A stretch of 64,000 bases of DNA from Chloranthus sessilifolius (lineage: Eukaryota; Streptophyta; Magnoliopsida; Chloranthales; Chloranthaceae): the NCBI GenBank assembly GCA_021018995.1, contig CM037590.1, positions 64,451,597 through 64,515,596 of the forward strand, written 5' to 3'. The position numbers and the translations under genes were made by a program. Position 1 is the first letter of the stretch; each line of letters opens with the position of its first letter. Shown here in pieces: positions 57,376 to 64,000 of this stretch. The notes beneath the pieces are model-generated. The model did not search any database. It had not been told where the DNA came from and saw only the letters and a program-made list of their open reading frames with translations.

Positions 57376-60132
57376 TGTTATTCTCTGAAAAATACCATTT
57401 TTCACCTTCTAACTTGACCTTTGATGGACCTTTGAGCCAATTAATAATGATTTTTAAGCGTGTTTTGTAGATAGCAGGAAAATAATAGCTTAGTGCTGCA
57501 ATCCATCCTTTTAGTGCCAAGAAGAATAAATTTTGTGTCAAGCTGTAGAGCTGATGGAGTTACATGGAATGCACCATGGTGGATTACACCATGTTTGCCA
57601 TTTAGCATGGTTTGGATCCTTTGAAGTCCTGCCAAGCAGAGAGGAGTGCTGCTGCAGTCTACCAAATAGAGTAGCTGTGGAAGAAATTACAGCTGCACAC
57701 AACATCTTGAGCAGTTTATATGTGCAACAGTGTAGCAGTTCAAGTGACACATATACAGTTGCTGCTAAAACAACCTTGAAACACATGTGCTGCTGCAATA
57801 GACCTGTGTAAGAGCACTCAGAAAACCAGCATCTTCAACAGCTAAAGCACATGACCTGCCAAGCTGCTGCTATACTGAAGCCAGCAACTGCTATACATAA
57901 CTCAAGCTGCTGCAATATGAAGTTAAAAGTGAACTCGAGCAGTTCATAACCTTGAAAATGAAGCACTCGAGCACATGGCTGAAGTTATCTTGAAAGAAGT
58001 CGAGCAATTCAGAAATTCACTCGAGTTGTGCAATGATGGAGAGTTGTAGCTGGTGCAACTCAAGCAGTTTATGGTCCAAAGAATAAACCTCTCGAGCTGA
58101 ATGTTGAAGGTCTAAAGTCACTTGAGCAGTTTTGAAGTGAACTTGGTGTTGAAATTTGTTGAAATTCAACTTGTCGAGTGGTAGTGCAATGCTGAAAGGA
58201 GCTAAAACTTAAAGCACTCATGTGGTTTATGCTGGAATTGAACCCCATGAGAGGTTCAAGCTGCTGAAACTTAAAGCACTCAAGTAGTTCATGTTGAAAG
58301 CCAACTACACGAGCTATTTATGCTGTAGTTTTTCAACCCCACGAGTGGTTAATGGCTGAAGAGTGACACTCTCGAGTGGTTTAAATACTACTGGAGCAAC
58401 CACTCGAGTGGTTTAGAATGAAGATCCCCCACGAGCTTAATGCATGGTGAAGCATTAATCTCTGAGTTGCAGTGCTGAAAATAAGCTTAAATCAACCTGT
58501 CTAGCAACCTGTCGAATGGTTCATAACCTGTTGAGTGCTGCAAGAGGCTTAAAGCTGAACCTATCGAGTGGTTATTTGAACCTGTCAGGCTGTGCCTTTT
58601 GAAGCCATTCAACCTGTCGTGCAGTTGCCTGAACCTCTAGAGATTTGAAATCTGAAATTCTAACTGCATGAGGCACGAGTTCCAACCATCTATTTCATAC
58701 TTCGATGATATTTTGGGGATTCCACTACTTCTAGGGCATGCATCCCAATGTCCCACACATCTCAAGGCATCCAATGGCTGAAAATAGGCCACGACACCAG
58801 CTTCGAATGCCTCAGTTCTGATTGGCTATTGCACACAACTGATTTATGGATTGTATAATTAGCACTTCTGTTGTCTTGTAAAATTATCCAGGATTAGCTT
58901 GAGATCATATTTACGTTTTCTATTTTTAGATTAGGGTTTTATTTTCCCCTTTCTTCTTCTTCCTTAGCTCAGCAATTATGCTGAGTTAAATCTATGCAGC
59001 AACTAGGTATAATGTAGATATGTAATCTGGTTTTGTGTGAGCATTGTGAGCAAAGCTTTGGGATTTCTTACACAGACTATTGCCTTGATGGCAGATCATT
59101 GTAAGTCCTTGTTCAATGAAATGCTATTTTTAAAGTTGATTAAATCTATATTTTCCCTGTATTTTTATATAGATCTGTATAGATTTGATGCTCCCATGGG
59201 TGTATCTGCTTGTAGCCATACACACATGGTGGAAGTAGTGGGTTTATTGTTCTGGTTTTGATCTCGTGGTTGGACCACATCTCTGGGATGATTTGTGACC
59301 ATTCAAGTAGATAGATCATAGCCTTAGGATGAGTCCAGATTACAGGGCCATGGCTAGATTTTTTTTCCAGCCTTTGTGCTTGTAGCCATAGGAGGGATAG
59401 CTGCAGATCCAACTCCTCTATTTTGCAAGACCATTTTCAGTGAATAGTAGTTCTCACCAGATCTACATGGAATGTTTGATCCTATGGTTGCATGTACTTG
59501 TAGCCTTGCAAGTATAGTGTCTGCAATGCTTTTCCTGTTCTAAGTTTAGCATCTGTGATTGAAGCACCTCCCTTGGATAATTTGTGACCATTTAAGTGGA
59601 CAAATTATAACATTAAGAGCAATCAAAATCACAGGGTTGAATCGGATTCTTTTACCTTACACTTGTGCTTGTAGCCAAGTGAAGGAATGATGCAGATCTA
59701 GTTCTTGATCTGAGTTATAGTGAAGATTATCCCACAACTGCCTCCTCATCATTTTTACTTTATTTTACCACTTTATCATCATCCTTCTTCATCCCCTTTC
59801 TTTAGCTGTTGTTTTATTTCAGTTTTTAGTTTAGTTTAGTTTTGTTTTGTGACACCTAAACACCCTCTCTTTACCTTGCTTTCTAGTGTAGGTTTAGAGT
59901 TGTCAAATCCGTAGCTAGATCTGGAGTTTACTATATGCCTTTACGTTTTTAGATCATCACTCTCCGTGGGATAAACTCTTACTTATCGAAACTTGCTACA
60001 ACAGCCTTGGATCTTGTAGGCTGTCAGTTTAGAATGTTATTTTTATGCTAATTTCATCTATTTCACTTCCTTTCTTTTAATTATTTTACCACATATTTTT
60101 ATAAAATATTAGCACAATATTTTAACACAATA
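57376..60132 (+). repeat. Concatemer LTR5 (2757 bp)
   Basis: TGTTATTCTC to ACACAATA, followed by ACTAG. It shares the outer-LTR markers of LTR1 (11-bp direct repeat near 57420, GCAATGATGGAGAG near 58030). A deletion of roughly 110 bp near 59440 explains its shorter length. Confidence 0.92.
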
Positions 60133-60137
60133 ACTAG
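60133..60137. repeat. Right target-site duplication (ACTAG)
   Basis: Identical to 32332-32336. Together they show that the whole five-LTR structure occupies a single integration site. Confidence 0.92.
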
Positions 60138-60921
60138 ACACCGACAGCAACATCTGAGAGAAAGGTTCTTCGATAAAGATCGGTCATCGGCTTCTAACCA
60201 AAATTTTATCCCCCTCCAAAAATAAGGACACCTTCTAATGGTGGATGCGTCCAATAGAAAAGGGAAAAGAACGGTTTAAGAAGATTTAAGAGGGGGTGGT
60301 GGGGTAGAATGATTAGGGGATGAAGGCGGTGTTTCATTATTCTAGTTTGGAATAGGGAGAGAGGATAAGAGAGTGATGATTTCACTGATTATCCGCCCTC
60401 TTTCTTCTACGATTGTGGTAATCTCCTCCTCATGGCGTTGAATGAGGCTAGTGAAAGCCTCTATGATTTCAAACCAAGTTGGTGGATTCGCCATGGTAAG
60501 AAAGTTGGGAGTAGAAGAAAGATGCAAAAGGAACAGAATGAAGTTGTTGGGGGTGTACTTCCTTATTTATAAGCTATCCAGAATTTTGAATAGTCGCCAT
60601 AAATGGAGGTTATGGCCGGTGTTGAAGAATGTAATCGGTTGGTATTTTGGTTAATGCTGAGGGACGTGGCTGTGAAGTGTACATCAAGCCAACGCTTTTG
60701 TTATCGGAGATTGTGCCATAGGATAGCAATATACGCGGTCACATCAATACGTTCTTTCAATAATCGTAATCGCTATGATTGTTCGATAGTTATGAGAAAT
60801 CATAATCACTATGATTTTTCATGACATATGCTGAAAATAATTCTATGCTTAAAATTGTATATTGAAAAGGTTTACAAAAATGCTATGGATGAGTCGGTAG
60901 CTCGACGGTACTCCTGGGTTG
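60138..60921. other. Non-coding 3' flank of Athila-like pol
   Basis: No convincing gene. A 61-codon minus frame (60342-60527) has a charged sequence but no recognisable domain and could be a remnant of a downstream ORF. ATGATT/AATCAT motifs lie at 60765-60825. Confidence 0.45.
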
Positions 60922-61502
60922 TCAGTAATATTTTGGATCTTTCAGTGTCAGTGCGATCACCGTCCCATTTTCTTCTAACGATATCATCAGGCTAAGTCTC
61001 TGTCCATTAACCTTAAAAGTACGATTGTCCTTGCGATCTCTGATAGAGACAACCCTGTGAGGGAATATTTCTATAACTGTGTAGGGACCATCCCAACGAC
61101 TTCGTAATTTTTTTGGGAATAACTTTAACCTTGAATTATACAGCCAAACTTGTTGACCAGGCTTAAAACTCTTTCTCAGAATATGTTTATCATAGAAGGC
61201 TTTGGTTTTGGCTTTATAGATTCGAACATTTTGATATGCATCGTTTTGAATTTCCTCGAGCTCATTGAGTTCGAGTTTCCTCTGCTCTCCTAATGCGGTT
61301 ATTTCAAAATTGAGTGCTTTAATAGACCAAAGGGCTCTATGTTCTAATTCCACAGGAAGGTGACAAGCTTTACCATCCATCAGGCGGAAAGGTGACATTC
61401 CAATGGGGGTCTTATAAGCCATTCTGTATGCCCACAGAGCATCATTTAATCTTATGGACTAGTCTTTTCTATCAAGGCGAACAATCATTTCTAATATTTT
61501 CT
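60922..61502 (-). pseudogene. Athila-like integrase C-terminal part
   Basis: On the minus strand the frame runs from about 61545 through the integrase core end ([12 protein letters not shown]), a TAG at 61459-61461 and a clean 166-codon stretch to 60922. [34 protein letters not shown] and [20 protein letters not shown] are the Athila-clade integrase C-terminus with its GPY/F-like region. The TAG probably replaces a Trp. No chromodomain follows, in contrast to the element at 1-11425. Confidence 0.85.
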
Positions 61503-62765
61503 TTATTTCTCTATTAGAAACCTCAACTTGACCACTAGATTGTGGATGATAGGTTTATGTGTGACACTGTATTTCTTGAGCAAGCTTTCAAAGTACCTAT
61601 TGCAGAAATGGCTTCCTTCGTCGCTAATTATAGCACGTGGGGTTCCAAACTGAGAAAATATATTTTCTCTGATAAAAGAGACTACCACCTTGTGATCACT
61701 TGTCCTCGTGACTGCTGCCTCGACCCATTTTAAAACATAATCTACAGCTACGAGTGTATATATGAATTCGAATGAAGGTGGAAATGGGCTCATGAAATCT
61801 ATGCCCCATATGTCGAAAGGCTCTACAACCAAGATCGGTTGCAGGGGCATCATATTTCTTCGGGACATGGCTCCTGACTTTTGACAGCATTCACAGGCTT
61901 GACAAAAGTTACGGGCATCCTTAAATAGTGATGGCCAATAGAATCCACATTGTAGTACCTTAGCAGCAGTTTTCTTTCCTCCGAAGTGGCCCCCACAAGA
62001 GTAAGTATGACAAAATTTTAGAATATCGTGGGTGTCACTGTCGGAGATACATTTCCTAATTATTTGGTCAGGGCATATTTTAAATAAATCTGGGTCCTCC
62101 CAAATATAGTACTTGACATTTGAAAAGAAAATATACTTATCTTGTTTGGAGCAATTTGGAGGGATCTTACCTGTGGTGAAATAATTGACAATGTTCGCAC
62201 TCCATGGTACGGTGGCTTGAATGGTGAAAAGTTGATCATCGGGGAAGGTATCGTGTAGAGACTCTGTACAGGTGGTTCCAGGTATTTCAATTCTTGAGAG
62301 ATGATCAACTATCACATTTTGAACTCCCTTCTTATCCTTGATTGTAAAATTAAATTCTTGCAAAAGAAGAATCCATCTTATTAGTCTTGGTTTGGAGTCC
62401 TTTTTAGCTAGTAAATACTTCAGTGTAGAATGATCCGAGAAGATGACGATCTTTGATCCCAATAGATATGGTCGGAATTTATCCAAAGGAAAGACGATAG
62501 CAAGAAGCTCTTTCTCAGTAGTAATATAATTAACCTGAGTTTCGATTAAGGTCCGGCTCACATAATAAACTACGTGAGGGATCTTATCTTTTCGCTGCCC
62601 CAAAACAGCACCTATTGCATAATCAGAAGCATCGCACATTACTTCAAGAGGCAAGGAATAATCAGGTGATTGAATAATTGGTGCAGAAGAGAGAAGTGCT
62701 TTAAGCTTATCAAATGCGCCAAAACAGGCATCATTAAAATCAAAAGGTACATCTTTAGCTAACAA
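61503..62765 (-). pseudogene. Athila-like RNase H and integrase
   Basis: A 420-codon open frame on the minus strand. RNase H retains its acidic residues (VMCDASDYAIGAVL, TTEKELLAIV, FSDHSTLKYLL, VDHLSRIE). The integrase zinc finger is HTYSCGGHFGGKK...CQACECCQ. The catalytic core shows WGIDFMSPFPPS and RAIISDEGSHF. The frame is lost at about 61545, just before the catalytic Glu region, which continues in the next frame toward 60922. It would process RNA/DNA hybrids and insert the cDNA, but it is interrupted. Confidence 0.87.
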
Positions 62766-62840
62766 GTGGCACAGAGGTCTTGAGATCTTTGAAAAATCTT
62801 TAATAAAACGGTGATAGAAACGACATGGCTAAGTTCAAAT

Positions 62841-63304
62841 CTATCGTACTGAAGTGGGTGTTGACAGATTCACTATTATATCGATTTTAGCCCTGTCAAT
62901 TTCTATTCCTCTTTTAGATACAATGTGTCCTAAAACTATGCCTTCCTGAATCATAAAATGATTATTTTCCCAACTCAACACTAAATTAGTCCCTTCACAT
63001 CTCTCTAGGGCAAGGGCTAGGTGTTCAAGATCAGAATCAATGGTTTGGCCAAATACTAAAAAATCATCCATGAATACTTCCAAGAACCTGTTTATCATAT
63101 AAAAAAAGATGCCGCCATGCATCTTTGGAATGTTGCAGGTGCATTGCATAATCCAACAGGCATGCGATGATATACAAACGTTCCAAAGGGATACGTGAAG
63201 GTAGTCTTTTCATATCTGTCCAGAAAGCAAAAATATTCTTGATCCGCTAGTTTTTCCAAAATTTGATCAATGAATGGCAATGGAAAATGATCTTTGCAAG
63301 TCAT
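62841..63304 (-). pseudogene. Athila-like reverse transcriptase, palm region
   Basis: Two overlapping frames on the minus strand. The first (63304-63095) has CKDHFPLPFIDQILEKLA and CNAPATFQRCM. The second (63149-62841) has the catalytic FMDDFLVFG and GIVLGHIVSKRGIEIDRAKI. A frameshift at about 63110-63120 separates them. After YFCFLDRY about 15 residues usual in the family are missing, so part of the active-site region is deleted. Reverse transcription from this copy is not possible. Confidence 0.85.
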
Positions 63305-63433
63305 AGAGTTAAGTTTTCTATAGTCGATACATGCACGTCAACCGGTAGTTTCGGATAGGGGTACCAGCTCACTGACTGCATTTTCTTTAAATGTAATCCC
63401 AGATTTATTTGGGACTACTTGAATGGAGCTAAC

Positions 63434-64000
63434 TCACTCACTATTGGAAATCGGGTAAATAATGCCTGCATCAAGGAGCTTCACGATTTCCTTTTGAACC
63501 ACGTCCCTCATATTTGGATTCAACCATCGCTGACTCTCCTGTGAGATTTTGCCATTATCCTCTAAATGAATATGGTGCATGCTGATTGAGGGATCAAGTC
63601 CTTTTAGGTCTGCGACAGTCCACCCTACTGCACGTGTATGCTTTACGAGTATGGCTAATAATTTACTCTCTTGTTCCTTGTTAAGAGCGGATGAGATGAT
63701 TACTGAGAGAGTTTTATTAGGCCCAAGAAAAATGTACTTAAGGGTGTTGAGAAGTAATTTCAACTCCAAAGTTGGTGCTTTTTCACTAGATGGCAGTAGT
63801 GGTTCTCTTGTAATATCGGGAAGGGGCTTTATCCATGGCTTCCAACTTTGTGATTCGAAATCACGGAGAGAGGAATTCAACAGATAAGTCTTTTCTTCAG
63901 ATTGGAATTCAATTCCTTCCATGTTTGGGTACCATAATGCAACTGGGAGTACATCTTTGGATAAAATTAGGGGCAATGCTTCTTCTACCAATTCTTCAAT
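63434..64000 (-). pseudogene. Athila-like pol, protease-RT linker and RT N-terminus
   Basis: The open minus-strand frame reaches the window edge, so it continues to the right. It contains YIFLGPNKTLSVIISSALN, AVGWTVADLKGLDPSISMHH and LNPNMRDVVQKEIVKLLDAG, conserved in Athila pol before the RT fingers. The frame ends at a TGA or other stop near 63434 after IIYPISNSE, where Trp is usual. The segment to 63305 continues with recognisable but broken RT sequence. Confidence 0.85.

Larger units (their letters stand above)
32337..60132 (+). mobile_element. Concatemeric non-autonomous LTR retrotransposon (5 LTRs, 4 internal domains)
   Basis: Five direct LTRs (32337, 38116, 43953, 51578 and 57376 as starts) alternate with four internal domains. 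All are in plus orientation, and one pair of 5-bp duplications (ACTAG) flanks the whole. Units measure about 5.78, 5.84, 5.87 (after removing a solo-LTR insertion) and 5.80 kb. Each internal domain begins AGTTTTTGGCGCCGCTGTC, a tRNA-Asp-type PBS, and ends GGTTTGGGGC(T/C)(G/A) before the next TGTTATTC. No gag or pol motif was found in any internal domain, so it is LARD-like and depends on another element, plausibly Athila-like given the shared PBS type and polypurine context. Copies differ by indels and substitutions, so the array is not a simple assembly duplication. Confidence 0.92.
28587..64000 (-). mobile_element. Athila-like Ty3/gypsy element, split by the LTR concatemer
   Basis: Minus-strand pol remnants occupy 60922 to the window edge. 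On the far side of the 27.8-kb insertion (32337-60132) the same orientation continues through a non-coding 3' region (32331 down to 30061), a polypurine tract (30060-30046) and a 3' LTR (30045-28587). The pol protein pattern ([26 protein letters not shown]) is that of the Athila clade. The 5' half is right of the window. Linking the two halves is inference from orientation, spacing and the ACTAG duplication. Confidence 0.65.

Noticed and set aside
60342..60527. 61-codon minus-strand frame near Athila-like pol
   Set aside because: No recognisable domain, and short for its setting; noted only as a possible remnant.

Overview
The window looks like repeat-rich nuclear DNA from a flowering plant. 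The evidence is plant-type LTR retrotransposons (a Tekay/Del-like chromovirus and Athila-like elements with tRNA-Asp-type primer sites), a CACTA (En/Spm) DNA transposon with spliced genes, and one decayed leucine-rich-repeat gene fragment. No intact host gene, tRNA, rRNA or CRISPR array was seen. All assignments are by eye; no database search was run.

Layout. 1-11425: minus-strand Ty3/gypsy Tekay/Del-like element. Its 3' LTR is cut by the left window edge. From 5' to 3' it carries the 5' LTR, an iMet-type PBS, gag, a probable 169-bp GT-AG intron, PR-RT-RNase H, integrase with chromodomain (with stops and a frameshift) and an extra 624-codon ORF. 11426-13619: the rest of an older, oppositely oriented LTR of the same family into which that element inserted. 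14481-23486: CACTA transposon with a four-exon TNP2 transposase gene and a seven-exon Transposase_24-like gene, both with in-frame stops. 24038-25310: LTR and PBS of a minus-strand Athila-like remnant. 27110-27421: LRR receptor-like (CLAVATA2-like) gene fragment. 28587-64000: minus-strand Athila-like element, with its 3' LTR at 28587-30045 and a decayed pol at 60922-64000.

The most striking structure is at 32337-60132. A 27.8-kb insertion splits the Athila-like element and is flanked by one perfect 5-bp target duplication (ACTAG at 32332-32336 and 60133-60137). It is a head-to-tail concatemer of a non-coding LTR retrotransposon with five LTRs (about 2.8 kb each) and four internal domains (about 2.9-3.0 kb each). 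It has tRNA-Asp-type primer sites and no recognisable gag or pol. LTR3 was later hit by a Tekay-family LTR, now a solo LTR (45717-47469) with its own ATAAA duplication. The nesting order is therefore Athila-like element, then LARD-like concatemer, then Tekay solo LTR.

A second unusual pattern is a perfect 12-bp palindrome, TCGATTAATCGA, repeated every 19-21 bp (about two helical turns). It occurs in every Tekay-family LTR here and again just upstream of the extra ORF.
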